NCBI GenBank assembly: GCA_017521875.1 | Contig: JAFXBH010000233.1 | Span: 1 to 15,830 of the forward strand | Length of the DNA stretch: 15,830 bases | Reading direction: 5' to 3' | DNA from: Oscillospiraceae bacterium | Lineage (GTDB): Bacteria; Bacillota; Clostridia; Oscillospirales; Oscillospiraceae | Shown here: positions 1 through 8,706 of the stretch, one piece after another | Numbering within the stretch: position 1 is the first letter of the stretch | How the letters are laid out: each line of letters starts with the position of its first letter | The notes under the pieces: generated by a model | Databases searched by the model: none | Told to the model about the DNA's origin: nothing | What the model saw: only the letters and a program-made list of their open reading frames with translations | Made by a program: the position numbers and the translations under genes

Positions 1-142
1 TACTCAAGAATTTTCGTTGGCTGTTTTTCGTTCTAAAACGCTTAAACAATTCCATTACTTTTATAATTGTCCAAGGTGTTACTTGTTCGTCTTTGCGTTA
101 TTCAATTTACAAGGTACATCTCGCTCCCGCTCTCGCGTGAGC
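1..142 (-). other. Putative rRNA operon leader (5' part of precursor transcript)
   Basis: This stretch has no credible protein gene. It lies directly downstream, on the minus strand, of a strong promoter and carries a boxA-like block, followed by A+T-rich sequence with small inverted repeats (for example ACAATT/AATTGT and CGTT/AACG). That layout is what is seen between the promoter and the 16S gene in Firmicute rRNA operons. The 16S gene itself is not in the window, so the identity is inferred; another stable RNA operon (a tRNA cluster) is possible. Confidence 0.5.
99..118 (-). promoter_or_regulatory. boxA-like antitermination element
   Basis: Read on the minus strand this block is TGTACCTTGTAAATTGAATA. 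It resembles the TGYTCTTTGAAAA-type boxA block with trailing TGAATA that recurs in Firmicute rRNA leaders and 16S-23S spacers, where NusB/NusE (S10) load to prevent early termination. It begins about 25 bases after the expected transcription start. The match is by eye and not exact. Confidence 0.45.
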
Positions 143-148
143 CTGATC

Positions 149-177
149 ATTCTATCACACCACCTACCACTTGTCAA
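149..177 (-). promoter_or_regulatory. Strong sigma-A promoter, probably of an rRNA operon
   Basis: On the minus strand a perfect -35 TTGACA (172-177) is separated by 17 bp from a -10 TAGAAT (149-154, one mismatch to TATAAT). Transcription should start near 142 and run leftward out of the window. It is the best-matching promoter in the window. It lies beyond the stop codon of the germination genes on the same strand, so it serves whatever lies to the left and not those genes. Confidence 0.75.
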
Positions 178-236
178 TAACTTTTTTCGTGTTTTTACAA
201 TTTTATTTCTATTTCGTGTTTCTCCACCAAAATACC
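178..236 (-). promoter_or_regulatory. A-rich UP-like element with repeated ACACGAAA
   Basis: Immediately upstream of the -35 on the minus strand the DNA is strongly A-rich and contains ACACGAAA twice, spaced about 24 bases apart. A-tracts here are typical of UP elements that bind the RNA polymerase alpha C-terminal domain and boost rRNA promoters. The role is inferred from position and composition. I see no hairpin terminator between the germination genes and this element. Confidence 0.4.
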
Positions 237-247
237 AGTTGTTGCAC

Positions 248-697
248 CTATTCTTTTTTTATAAAATAATGCAAACTCGGCAATTCACTGTCCGGTTTCC
301 AGTTTTTCAATTTCCCTCCGACCTTGTGAGAATCGGCATACTTTACCGCTTCACTCATATCTCCCTGGCCATTCCATATGCACACCAATGCCGAGCCTTT
401 TAAATATGGCTGCATATCAGCGATTTGTTGTTGGGCAGATTGGGAGACGAGTAGATACTGCGCCGTATCCAGATAAATAATGCCAGAACTGTTTTCTTTC
501 ATATTAATCAGCGCTTCTTGTACTGTAGCGCCCTTGCCTATATCCTCTGTATCTGTTTTTAAGATTATTTCTTCTCCATCTTGAAAAAGCCACACTGCCT
601 GAATAGGTTCCAAATCAGCAATTTCAACACGGTCTAACGGAACAAAAAATAAAGCACTTAGAATCAAAGTATAGGCAAGTATCCTGATCGTTTTCAT
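248..697 (-). CDS. Short GerC-like spore germination-associated protein
   Basis: A 149-residue protein with an N-terminal hydrophobic segment (about residues 5-20) and a mostly soluble remainder. Two stretches recall the N-terminal domain of Ger(x)C proteins, the lipoprotein C-subunits of germinant receptors: a [10 protein letters not shown] segment (about 54-63) and an [12 protein letters not shown] segment (about 74-85). Full Ger(x)C proteins are usually around 350-400 residues, so this is less than half that length. There is no cysteine near the end of the hydrophobic segment, so no lipobox; it would be anchored by an uncleaved helix or exported. The start overlaps the gerA stop as ATGA, with AGGAG upstream inside gerA, so translation is probably coupled. 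The family assignment is weak; an unrelated germination accessory protein is possible. Confidence 0.5.
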   Translation of the reverse strand: MKTIRILAYTLILSALFFVPLDRVEIADLEPIQAVWLFQDGEEIILKTDTEDIGKGATVQEALINMKENSSGIIYLDTAQYLLVSQSAQQQIADMQPYLKGSALVCIWNGQGDMSEAVKYADSHKVGGKLKNWKPDSELPSLHYFIKKE

Positions 698-2118
698 TTT
701 TGATTTCTCCTATCCTGCGGATTCAGCTTTGCAGTTCGATATACCTCTTTCTTTAACCGCTTGCGTAAGATATGGCCAGTATGATCCAAATAGCAAACCC
801 CAAGGCTCTTTAATCCCCAAAGGTGAATCAGCAGAATCAGTATGCCTGCCAGTGTTCCATACAAACCTGCCAGCGCGGATAAGACTGCTATAAAGAATCG
901 CCATACCCGTATGGCATTTGCCAAGTCTCGATTTGGCAGCACAAAACCGCACACACCCGCAATCGACACCGCAATCAGTGCCACCGGAGAAATGATTCCC
1001 GCTTCCACCGCTGCAGTGCCTACCACAATACCGCCAATGACTGACACAGACTGGCCGATTGCCTGAGGAAGATGGATACCGGATTCCTGCAGAAGTTCAA
1101 AGGCAATCAACAATCCCAGCACCTCTGACATAGTGGTAAACGGCACTGCCTGTTTGCTTTCAATAATAGATTTTAGCAGAGGCAACGGTATTACCGCTTG
1201 GTGGTATGCTGCCAGTGCAATATAGATTCCCGGGAGCAGCAAACTTGCAAACAATGCCAAATACCGCAATATTCGTATGGCAGATGCGCCAATATAATCC
1301 CGACCGCGGTCCTCGGGACTATCCATCAAATACATCAGATCCGCAGGCGCTAAATATCCCACCGGCAATCCGTCCACAAGCAAACCCACTCTGCCATCCA
1401 ATATTCCCTGGCAAAATCTGTCGGGGCGTTCTGTGTACTGTATAAGCGGAAAAGCAGTTGTCCTCGAACCTGTTACATATTCTTCAACAGAGGACGGAGA
1501 TATCATACCGTCAATATCAATTTGGGCAATTCTATCCTTCATTCGTTCCACCAGTTGGGGATTGGTGATTCCTTCCAGCCAAATTATGCTCACATTTGTC
1601 AGGCTGCGTTTTCCCACCTGGGTTTCATACAGTCGTAAATCCGGACTGCGTAAATGACGCCGAATATAACTGGTATTGGAGCGGATCGTTTCCACAAAGG
1701 CATCCTTAGCCCCCTTTATGGTGTTCTCCACTTCCGGCGCTGAAGTTCCCCGTTTATCCGGTGTTCTCACTTCAAATCCGATTGCGCCAACATTGGGAAA
1801 CAACACGACACAGAATCCGTTTACAAGCAGCAATGCCACTGTGTCCAAATCTGAACAACCGCTTGCTACATTATTGTATATCATCCCATCCATAGCATGC
1901 CGGTAGAGTTCCTCCATAGAAGAACCATGCAGATGTTGGGTTATGGGCTTAAAGATATAGTCCGAAGCGTAGACAGACGCAATCAGGCCGTCAATGGCAT
2001 AGGCATACAGCGTATGCTCTCCGCAGCGCAACTCACGACGAATAAAGTCTGCCGCATTACGAAAAATATTACTTATATTTTCATCGGTCAGTTTTCCGGA
2101 ATAAGCCAGTTTATCCAT
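694..2118 (-). CDS. GerA-family spore germination membrane protein
   Basis: The GerA family comprises the A-subunits of nutrient germinant receptors in the inner spore membrane and the related SpoVAF protein; recent work treats them as ion channels. From the ATG at 2118 the product is 474 residues, normal for the family. The N-terminal soluble half carries [18 protein letters not shown] (about 137-154) and the hallmark [10 protein letters not shown] (about 224-233) followed by [14 protein letters not shown]. The C-terminal half has about five hydrophobic segments from residue 284, with [29 protein letters not shown] and [12 protein letters not shown], all typical. The frame is open further upstream, but 2118 is preferred because AGAGAGGTGAT sits just before it. 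Odd: no gerB (permease-like) gene accompanies it, and the following gene is only a short GerC-like one. Receptor A-subunit or SpoVAF-like protein cannot be separated by eye, though the motifs read closer to GerAA. Confidence 0.9.
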   Translation of the reverse strand: MDKLAYSGKLTDENISNIFRNAADFIRRELRCGEHTLYAYAIDGLIASVYASDYIFKPITQHLHGSSMEELYRHAMDGMIYNNVASGCSDLDTVALLLVNGFCVVLFPNVGAIGFEVRTPDKRGTSAPEVENTIKGAKDAFVETIRSNTSYIRRHLRSPDLRLYETQVGKRSLTNVSIIWLEGITNPQLVERMKDRIAQIDIDGMISPSSVEEYVTGSRTTAFPLIQYTERPDRFCQGILDGRVGLLVDGLPVGYLAPADLMYLMDSPEDRGRDYIGASAIRILRYLALFASLLLPGIYIALAAYHQAVIPLPLLKSIIESKQAVPFTTMSEVLGLLIAFELLQESGIHLPQAIGQSVSVIGGIVVGTAAVEAGIISPVALIAVSIAGVCGFVLPNRDLANAIRVWRFFIAVLSALAGLYGTLAGILILLIHLWGLKSLGVCYLDHTGHILRKRLKKEVYRTAKLNPQDRRNQK

Positions 2119-2164
2119 ATCATCACCTCTCTGGTAGTTTACCCCTACAAAACGTCGTTTATAA

Positions 2165-2193
2165 TTGCAATTTTGCGCAAAAAGTGGTATGAT
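2165..2193 (+). promoter_or_regulatory. Sigma-A promoter for mnmE
   Basis: In the 107-bp gap between divergent gerA and mnmE, TTGCAA (2165-2170) lies 17 bp before TATGAT (2188-2193), with an extended -10 TGG directly upstream. Start would be near 2200, leaving a leader of about 26 bases that includes GGAGGAT before the ATG. Good match and spacing; no experimental evidence. Confidence 0.65.
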
Positions 2194-2225
2194 CATAGCA
2201 AACGTGTTCTATTGGAGGATATCGT

Positions 2226-3587
2226 ATGTCTTCTGTCATTGCTGCAATTTCCACCGGCAATCAAGTCAGTGCCATTGGCATTCTGCGATTGACCGGTGAT
2301 GGATGCGCTCATATAGCAGGAAAGGTATTTACATTAAACAGCGGTGCTCCCCTTTGGGAGGCACCTAACCGCAAATTGGTATTGGGCACCCTGCGAGATA
2401 CAAAAGGTCGTGTCATTGATCAGTGTATGGCCGTTTACACCCGTGCGCCCCATACCTACACCGGTGAGGACACTGTGGAATTTCACTGCCACGGATCTCC
2501 TGCCGTATTGGCCGAGGGACTGAATGCCCTCTTTGTGGCCGGTGCCATACCTGCAAAACGGGGAGAATTTACAAAGCGTGCTTTTCTCAACGGTCAATTG
2601 GATCTGACACAGGCAGAAGCAGTCATTGATCTGATCGAGGCAGAGACTGCTGATGCTGCCGCCAATGCGGCGGGGCAGGTCGGCGGCCGTTTGCAAAAGA
2701 AACTCTCCCCTATTTACAATCACTTGACTGATTTATGCAGTCATTTTCATGCAGTATTAGATTATCCCGATGAAGATATCGAGGATTTCGGTCTGGATAA
2801 TTATGCCGGAACACTTCGGACAAACGCTAAAGCATTATATGAACTTTTGCAGACATATGGTCAAGGACAAATTATAAAGCAAGGCGTCACTGTTGCCATC
2901 GTCGGAAAACCCAACGTGGGCAAATCCAGCCTTCTGAACGCACTAGCCGGCTACGAGCGGGTGATCGTCACAGAAATTGCCGGCACAACGCGAGATACGG
3001 TGGAGGAAACCGTTATGCTGGGGTCTACCCGATTGCGGCTGATCGACACCGCCGGTATTCACCAAACCAATGACAGAATCGAGGCCATTGGCGTTGACCG
3101 TTCCAAGCAGGCTGTTGAGAATGCTGATTTGGTTCTGTTTGTGTGTGACGGATCTGCTCCCTTATCAGATGAAGACAGAGATGTCATCAACATCTGTCTG
3201 GAGGCTGAAAATTCTATTGCGCTGATCAACAAGTCTGACCTGGGATCCGTTGTTGTCCCCTCCGATCTTCCCTTTATGCAAGTAATTTCTATATGCACCA
3301 AGTCCGGAGAAGGATTAGATCAATTAGCAGATACCGTTGATGTATTATTTGCTAACAACGCGCCCTGTGATGGTTCTATTCTGACCAATCCGCGACAATA
3401 CGATGCCATTCGCCGGGCTTATGAATCTATGCTATCCGCATTGCAGGGTCTGAAATCAGGACAAACTCCGGACGCTGTGCTGATTGATGTTGAATCTGCT
3501 ATGGAGGCCATGGGCGAAGTAACCGGAAATACCGTGAGAGAGGATATCACTGCAAGAATTTTTGAGCGTTTTTGCGTAGGTAAATAA
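2226..3587 (+). CDS. mnmE: tRNA uridine-5-carboxymethylaminomethyl modification GTPase MnmE
   Basis: MnmE works with MnmG to build the cmnm5 group on U34 of certain tRNAs, using 5,10-methylene-tetrahydrofolate and GTP, in the cytoplasm. The 453-residue product has the normal length. The N-terminal folate-binding domain includes TGEDTVEFHCHG and GEFTKRAFLNGQLDLTQAEA. The G domain has P-loop GKPNVGKS (227-234), G2 TTRDT (254-258), G3 DTAG (274-277) and G4 NKSD (335-338). The C-terminus ends in FCVGK, the conserved catalytic-cysteine tail (Cys450; usually C-[IVL]-G-K). GGAGGATATCGT precedes the ATG. It has its own promoter and is followed after 20 bp by a cysteine desulfurase gene. Odd: in many Firmicutes mnmE sits with rnpA, yidC, jag and mnmG near the origin, and none of these are here. 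Confidence 0.98.
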   Translation: MSSVIAAISTGNQVSAIGILRLTGDGCAHIAGKVFTLNSGAPLWEAPNRKLVLGTLRDTKGRVIDQCMAVYTRAPHTYTGEDTVEFHCHGSPAVLAEGLNALFVAGAIPAKRGEFTKRAFLNGQLDLTQAEAVIDLIEAETADAAANAAGQVGGRLQKKLSPIYNHLTDLCSHFHAVLDYPDEDIEDFGLDNYAGTLRTNAKALYELLQTYGQGQIIKQGVTVAIVGKPNVGKSSLLNALAGYERVIVTEIAGTTRDTVEETVMLGSTRLRLIDTAGIHQTNDRIEAIGVDRSKQAVENADLVLFVCDGSAPLSDEDRDVINICLEAENSIALINKSDLGSVVVPSDLPFMQVISICTKSGEGLDQLADTVDVLFANNAPCDGSILTNPRQYDAIRRAYESMLSALQGLKSGQTPDAVLIDVESAMEAMGEVTGNTVREDITARIFERFCVGK

Positions 3588-3607
3588 GTTTGGAAAGGCT
3601 ACCACAA

Positions 3608-4738
3608 ATGATTTATTTAGACAACTCTGCTACCACAAAGCCATGTCCGGAGGCCGTACAGGCGATGACTGACGCCTTAGTACAAAACTGGGGAAATCCA
3701 AGCGCATTATATGAATTTGGCATAGAAAGTTCCGCATTGCTTCGTGGGGCGCGACGCAAAGTTGCAGCCGCTATGGGGGCTGAGCCGGATCGCATATTCT
3801 TCACCTCCGGCGGTACTGAGGCCGACAATTGGGCGATTTTCAGCACAGCCAAACGATATGGCAAAAAGAACAGGCACATCATCACCACCGCAATTGAACA
3901 CCACGCAGTTCTGCGTTGTATGAACGAGTTGGAGCATCAGGGATACGAAATCACTTATTTGCAACCTGACAATTTAGGCAACATTTCCCTGGACTCCTTG
4001 AATGCCGCTCTGCGTAAGGATACCTTTTTGGTTTCCATTATGATGGTAAACAACGAAACCGGTTCTGTGATGCCTATATCCAAGATGGCAAAATTGACAC
4101 ACAAGGTTTGTCCGGACGCCATATTCCATACCGATGCAGTACAAGGTTTTTTAAAAATTCCATTTTCTGCTAAAACACTCGGTGCAGATTTGATTTCTGT
4201 ATCCTCACACAAAATCCACGGGCCAAAAGGCGCAGGCGCACTGTATATTAGTCCAAAACTAAAGTCCTTCCCTGCCTTTTTATTAGGCGGTGGGCAGGAA
4301 TACGGTTTTCGCAGCGGTACAGAGGCTACTCCCGCTATCTTCGGTTTTGCTGCCGCCTGCGAGGCTGTCAAAGCCACTATGGAACAGGATTGTGCCAGGG
4401 AGAAAGCGCTTTTAACCAGCCTGATTGATCGACTTGGCAATTTAAAAGGATTGATCATCAACGGCGACCATAGCGCCCCTCATATTTTGTCTCTATCCGT
4501 TCCCGGTTTACCAACCCAGAACTCCATCAACATTCTGCAGGATGCAGGGATTTATGTATCCGCCGGCTCAGCCTGTGCAAAAGGACACCGTAGCCACGTG
4601 ATGTCTGCTATGGGTTTATCCCCGGAGGTAATTGACGGGTCTTTCCGTGTTTCTCTCTGCCGGGATACCACCCAGGAAGAAACGGACAAACTGGTAGATA
4701 TGATTCAAAACGAACTGCTTCCACGGGCAAGAACATAA
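3608..4738 (+). CDS. Cysteine desulfurase (NifS/IscS family, PLP-dependent)
   Basis: Predicted to take sulfur from cysteine as an enzyme persulfide and pass it on for Fe-S clusters or thio-modification of tRNA. The 376-residue product shows the class V aminotransferase order: IYLDNSATTKP at the start, SGGTEADN, TTAIEHHAVL, NNETG, HTDAVQ, the PLP lysine in SSHKIHGPKG (Lys202), GGGQEYGFRSGTEATP and the active-site cysteine in SAGSACAKG (Cys323). The short loop around Cys323 resembles clostridial NifS-like enzymes. The frame is open back to a TTG at 3590, but the ATG at 3608 fits better, with GGAAAGG nine bases upstream and the conserved YLDNSATT beginning two residues after Met. It follows mnmE by 20 bp and should be co-transcribed, which points to a role in sulfur supply for U34 thiolation, although no mnmA or iscU is in view. 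Confidence 0.95.
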   Translation: MIYLDNSATTKPCPEAVQAMTDALVQNWGNPSALYEFGIESSALLRGARRKVAAAMGAEPDRIFFTSGGTEADNWAIFSTAKRYGKKNRHIITTAIEHHAVLRCMNELEHQGYEITYLQPDNLGNISLDSLNAALRKDTFLVSIMMVNNETGSVMPISKMAKLTHKVCPDAIFHTDAVQGFLKIPFSAKTLGADLISVSSHKIHGPKGAGALYISPKLKSFPAFLLGGGQEYGFRSGTEATPAIFGFAAACEAVKATMEQDCAREKALLTSLIDRLGNLKGLIINGDHSAPHILSLSVPGLPTQNSINILQDAGIYVSAGSACAKGHRSHVMSAMGLSPEVIDGSFRVSLCRDTTQEETDKLVDMIQNELLPRART

Positions 4739-4741
4739 TAA

Positions 4742-4778
4742 AAACCGCCTTAGATCACTCTAAGGCGGTTTATTTTTT
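4742..4778. terminator. Strong, probably bidirectional intrinsic terminator
   Basis: A 13-bp perfect stem (4742-4754 with 4759-4771) closes a TCAC tetraloop, and the plus strand continues into ATTTTTT (4772-4778). Read on the minus strand the stem is followed by TTATTATG, a weaker T-rich tail. It lies between two convergent genes, ending the mnmE-desulfurase transcript on one side and very likely the polysaccharide operon on the other. The T-run overlaps the last codon of the ugd gene. Confidence 0.9.
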
Positions 4779-6015
4779 AATCACAACGGAACAGATCTCT
4801 GGTGTATACCTTTTGTCTTACATCGTCTAAACAGTCATCATATCGGTTGGCAACGATCACATCGGTCATAGACTTAAAAGCCTCCAAGTCATTCACAACC
4901 TGACTGCCAAAGAATGTCGTTCCATTCTCCAGGCTGGGCTCATAAACCACAACAGTCGCGCCCTTTGCCTTAATGCGTTTCATAACGCCCTGGATACTGC
5001 TTTGCCGGAAATTATCAGAGTTGGCTTTCATCGTCAGCCGATAAACACCCACGACGCATTGCTTTTCCGCAGCAGAATCAAATTGGCCACGATCATTGTA
5101 ATCATAGTAGCCTGCCATTCTTAGGATCTGGTTGGCTATAAAATCTTTTCTTGTGCGGTTGCTCTCTACGATCGCAGTCATCATATTCTGAGGGATATCT
5201 TCATAATTGGCCAGCAACTGTTTGGTATCCTTTGGCAGACAATAGCCGCCGTATCCGAAAGACGGATTATTATAGTGGTTACCAATACGGGGATCCAGAC
5301 AAACACCGCTGATAATTTGCTGTGTATTCAGGCCTTTCATTTCCGCATAGGTATCCAGTTCATTAAAATAGGAAACCCGGAGAGCCAAATAGGTATTGGC
5401 AAACAGTTTGACTGCCTCTGCTTCTGAGAATCCAATAATCAGCGTATCCACATTCTCTTTGATAGCACCTTCCTGCAAAAGGCCTGCAAAGGTTTCTGCC
5501 GCGCACACCAATTTAGGATTATTCACATCGGTGCCCACAATGATGCGGCTGGGATATAAATTGTCATACAATGCCTTAGACTCTCTTAAAAATTCCGGAC
5601 TAAACAGAATCCTGTCCGTCTGATACTTGGCACGAACAGATGCGGTGAACCCAACAGGGATGGTGGACTTGATCACCATAATGGCACTGGGATTCACTTT
5701 CAGAACAGTCTCAATAACCGATTCCACCGCAGAGGTGTCAAAAAAGTTCTTTGCTGTGTCATAATTGGTAGGCGCAGCAATTACTACAAACTCTGCATCT
5801 GTGTAGGCTGCCTCAGCATCCAGCGTGGCAGTCAAATTCAATTCTTTTTCCGCCAGGTACTTTTCGATATACTCATCCTGAATCGGTGAAATACGATTAT
5901 TGATCATATCCACTTTTTCAGGAATAATGTCAACCGCTTTTACTTCATGATTCTGCGCCAAGAGAACTGCTATGGATAATCCCACATAACCAGTTCCTGC
6001 AACTGCTATCTTCAT
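4777..6015 (-). CDS. ugd: UDP-glucose 6-dehydrogenase
   Basis: Oxidises UDP-glucose to UDP-glucuronate with two NAD+, supplying acidic sugar for the polysaccharide. The 412-residue product has the Rossmann motif AGTGYVG (6-12), the APTNYD segment of the first domain, the STIPVG and FSPEFLRES segments, and the catalytic cysteine in [14 protein letters not shown] (Cys259), at nearly the same place as in streptococcal HasB-type enzymes (about 400 residues). TGAGGAGC precedes the ATG by seven bases. It follows the UDP-glucuronate epimerase gene after 16 bp, so the two steps are made together. It is the last gene of the minus-strand cluster and ends at the terminator. Confidence 0.97.
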   Translation of the reverse strand: MKIAVAGTGYVGLSIAVLLAQNHEVKAVDIIPEKVDMINNRISPIQDEYIEKYLAEKELNLTATLDAEAAYTDAEFVVIAAPTNYDTAKNFFDTSAVESVIETVLKVNPSAIMVIKSTIPVGFTASVRAKYQTDRILFSPEFLRESKALYDNLYPSRIIVGTDVNNPKLVCAAETFAGLLQEGAIKENVDTLIIGFSEAEAVKLFANTYLALRVSYFNELDTYAEMKGLNTQQIISGVCLDPRIGNHYNNPSFGYGGYCLPKDTKQLLANYEDIPQNMMTAIVESNRTRKDFIANQILRMAGYYDYNDRGQFDSAAEKQCVVGVYRLTMKANSDNFRQSSIQGVMKRIKAKGATVVVYEPSLENGTTFFGSQVVNDLEAFKSMTDVIVANRYDDCLDDVRQKVYTRDLFRCD

Positions 6016-6031
6016 AGTGATTGCTCCTCAA

Positions 6032-7105
6032 TTATGTATTATAAAAATTTCTATACCATTGGGCAAAACGGCGGAGACCTTCTCGGAGCGATGTATCCGG
6101 TTTAAAGCCCATATCTGCTTCCAGCGCTTGTGTATCTGCATAGGTGGCAACTACATCTCCCGGTTGCATAGGAACAAGGCGGCAATGGGATTCCAGATCA
6201 TAGTCACCGGGTAGAACACCGGAGGTCTTCAATTCATCAGACAATATTTGGACAAAGTCCATCAGATTTTCCGGATTGGAATTGCCGATATTATATACCT
6301 TATGGGGAGGAATCGGCAGCCCATCTGCGCCTTGCTGTTTTTCCGGAGCACGGAGCATCACACGCTTCACGCCCTCTACAATATCATCTACATAGGTAAA
6401 GTCCCGCATACAGTTGCCATAGTTAAATATTTCAATCGTCTCACCTTTCAACAGTTTATTTGTGAAACTGAAGTAGGCAATATCCGGACGACCTGCCGGG
6501 CCGTAGACTGTAAAGAAACGCAATCCTGTTGCAGGGATATTGTACAGTTTGGAATACGCATGGGCTAAGAGTTCATTGGATTTCTTGGTCGCAGCATACA
6601 AAGAGACCGGGGAATCAGCCTTGTCCTCTGTGCTATAGGGTACTTTGGTGTTAGACCCATACACCGAAGAAGAGGATGCATAAACCAAGTGTTCCACCGG
6701 GTTATGTCTGCAAGCCTCTAAAATGTTGTAAAATCCAATGAGATTGGATTCGATATACACATCGGGATGATCAATGGAATACCGGACGCCAGCCTGGGCG
6801 GCAAGGTTCACAACAACAGCAAATTTATGTTTGTGAAACAAATCTTCCACTAAATCCCGGTCAGCAATACTCCCTTGGACGAATTCCCATGTAGATGTCG
6901 AGTGTTCAGATGCAAGAACCTCAATTTCATGCAAACGATACTCTTTGATGGAAACATCGTAGTAATCGTTCATATTATCCAAGCCAACAACCTTGACTGC
7001 CGGTATGCTGCGGAATAATTCCTTAACCAGATTTGCTCCAATAAAGCCTGCCGCACCGGTAACCAGAACTGTTTTATTATTTAAGGAAATATTTGTTGGA
7101 AGCAT
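6032..7105 (-). CDS. UDP-glucuronate 4-epimerase (NAD-dependent extended SDR)
   Basis: Predicted to convert UDP-glucuronate to UDP-galacturonate. The 357-residue protein has the NAD motif TGAAGFIGANL (16-26), SSSSVYG (144-150) and the catalytic pair Tyr170/Lys174 in LYAATKKSNELLAHAYS. The SPVSLYAATKKSNE segment, the TGLRFFTVYGPAGRPDIAYF segment and RDFTYVDDIVEGV are characteristic of the bacterial Cap1J/LpsL-type UDP-glucuronate epimerase group, rather than GalE. Directly downstream is UDP-glucose dehydrogenase, which makes its substrate, supporting the call. AAGGGTG precedes the ATG. The upstream gap of 61 bp to the polymerase gene shows no terminator. A different 4-epimerase specificity is possible but less likely. 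Confidence 0.88.
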   Translation of the reverse strand: MLPTNISLNNKTVLVTGAAGFIGANLVKELFRSIPAVKVVGLDNMNDYYDVSIKEYRLHEIEVLASEHSTSTWEFVQGSIADRDLVEDLFHKHKFAVVVNLAAQAGVRYSIDHPDVYIESNLIGFYNILEACRHNPVEHLVYASSSSVYGSNTKVPYSTEDKADSPVSLYAATKKSNELLAHAYSKLYNIPATGLRFFTVYGPAGRPDIAYFSFTNKLLKGETIEIFNYGNCMRDFTYVDDIVEGVKRVMLRAPEKQQGADGLPIPPHKVYNIGNSNPENLMDFVQILSDELKTSGVLPGDYDLESHCRLVPMQPGDVVATYADTQALEADMGFKPDTSLREGLRRFAQWYRNFYNT

Positions 7106-7166
7106 AATGGCACCCTTCTCTCACACATCAAGGATTCTTTTCAAATGTTGCGCAAGGTTTATTGTT

Positions 7167-8645
7167 CTATTTCTTATCTTCATATGTGTTATCGCTAGTA
7201 TTGTAAATCTTTGGTGCTTTATTTGTAGATTTCTCATGTAAAAATAGCCACACTGCCAAAAATACTATCAAATTCTGTATTGCAAATGTGTCGGTAAACC
7301 ACTTAAATGCAATTCCTCTGGGCAGCAAAGGAATGAATCGGATTATATTAAACATGATTGCATTCCCAATTATGGAATTGCTTCCGCCACTGCCCATTTT
7401 TAACAGTAAAAATACAATAAATAGATTAAAAATGCAAAGGAAAATATATCCGCCATCGTAGTACACTTCCGCTATATACGTACTACCACCGCCCACTTGT
7501 CTAAAATAGGCATACGGCGAGAGGATGTATCCATAACTTTGCTGAAACGATTCTCCCGATTGTGCATCTTCAATTGTTCGAAGACTTTTAGACTCACCGG
7601 TAAGTACTCTTGTAAAGATATTTGACTTCATATATCTTTTTATTTCACCAAATGTAAAGGAACGCTTACCTCCAACTAAATCGTTTATTTCTGCATCAAG
7701 GTCATAACCTTCGGCAATAATTCTTACGCTTCCACCTTGTGTATAAATAAAGGACGCCATTCCATCAACAACATTTTCTTCATAATCCTGGTTGTTCCGT
7801 ATATAAGAAATTGCTTGTAAGCCATGCATAACAAACGGGATTAGAAGAATTGCAACAAAAACAACCTTTTTCTTTATAACAATATCACATAAACCAAATT
7901 TGTTTCTGAACAATATAAAATAGCAGATCACAAGACAAGAACTTATAAATCCACCTCTGTCTCCTGCAATTAGATTAAAAGTTCCTGTTAGTATCAATGA
8001 AAGGATTGAAATAATTGTAGGCCATTTTGGTGGCAATGTCGCCCAATAAATAAAGAGCAAAATATAATATAAGGATGATAAACTAACAATGATTACCGAT
8101 GTATTAGAAAGATACATCATTGAATCCCGATAAGATACCGATCTCACAAAAATCATATCTGTGATGGAGCAGTACAAATCGCAGGCGTATGTGAGCACAA
8201 GTAATAAAACAAGAATTTTTCGTAAAATAAATACTTTGCTTGTGTTATTATCAATCCTTACCTTCGTAACATAATCTTTTTTCTTACTAAACGCTATGTA
8301 TGTAGCATTTATAACCACAGAGGTAAGCATAAGGCAAAAGCAGGTATGTTTCACCGCATTATCGCTTGCCGGAGCAGAACTATCCAGAAAATACGAAAAA
8401 TTTCCTTCCTTTAAAAAGTCAATAAAATATCCGCCCAATAAAAAGAAGAAAAATCCAACATTATAACTAAAAAGCGGGAAATTATGTCTAATATCCAACA
8501 AAGAATAAACAACACCGATAACCCAATAAACTAAAGTAACATACGTATAAAACTGCGGGGAATCAAATAGCATCCCAAGCAGTATCAAAAAGAAACCTGC
8601 TACTAAAAATATCAATCCAATTGTATTGACCTTAATTTTCATCAT
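7167..8645 (-). CDS. wzy: Wzy-like polysaccharide repeat-unit polymerase, multi-spanning membrane protein
   Basis: A very hydrophobic 492-residue protein with roughly 11-12 predicted membrane segments across its length and a larger soluble loop between about residues 290 and 400. Wzy proteins join lipid-linked repeat units on the outer face of the membrane. Two family-like signatures are visible: GDRGGF in an internal loop and GGGSTYIAEVYYDGGYIFL near the C-terminal part, recalling the GGS-x-IAE-x-Y pattern of O-antigen/capsule polymerases. It sits among glycosyltransferases, as expected. The DNA is clearly A+T-richer than its neighbours and rich in AAA, ATA and TTT codons, which suggests separate acquisition of the polymerase. 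Two consecutive ATGs (8645 and 8642) follow GAGGAGGAAAAA; either may be used. A different O-unit membrane enzyme is less likely. Confidence 0.75.
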   Translation of the reverse strand: MMKIKVNTIGLIFLVAGFFLILLGMLFDSPQFYTYVTLVYWVIGVVYSLLDIRHNFPLFSYNVGFFFFLLGGYFIDFLKEGNFSYFLDSSAPASDNAVKHTCFCLMLTSVVINATYIAFSKKKDYVTKVRIDNNTSKVFILRKILVLLLVLTYACDLYCSITDMIFVRSVSYRDSMMYLSNTSVIIVSLSSLYYILLFIYWATLPPKWPTIISILSLILTGTFNLIAGDRGGFISSCLVICYFILFRNKFGLCDIVIKKKVVFVAILLIPFVMHGLQAISYIRNNQDYEENVVDGMASFIYTQGGSVRIIAEGYDLDAEINDLVGGKRSFTFGEIKRYMKSNIFTRVLTGESKSLRTIEDAQSGESFQQSYGYILSPYAYFRQVGGGSTYIAEVYYDGGYIFLCIFNLFIVFLLLKMGSGGSNSIIGNAIMFNIIRFIPLLPRGIAFKWFTDTFAIQNLIVFLAVWLFLHEKSTNKAPKIYNTSDNTYEDKK

Positions 8646-8706
8646 TTTTTCCTCCTCAGATTAACCATTTTGCTGCAGTTAAGCAGAAAATAGTCTCCAA
8701 GGCCGT

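Noticed and set aside
17..403. Plus-strand open frame of 128 codons at the left edge
   Set aside because: It runs antisense through the rRNA-type promoter region and the end of the GerC-like gene, has no good ribosome site and its product is low-complexity with no recognisable domain.
2119..2225. A sporulation (sigma-G type) promoter for the gerA unit
   Set aside because: A CATACCA block could serve as a -10, but no -35 with acceptable sequence and spacing accompanies it, so I do not call a site.
3955..4461. Minus-strand open frame of 168 codons inside the desulfurase gene
   Set aside because: Antisense to a highly conserved enzyme whose motifs are all on the plus strand; no ribosome site or family likeness.
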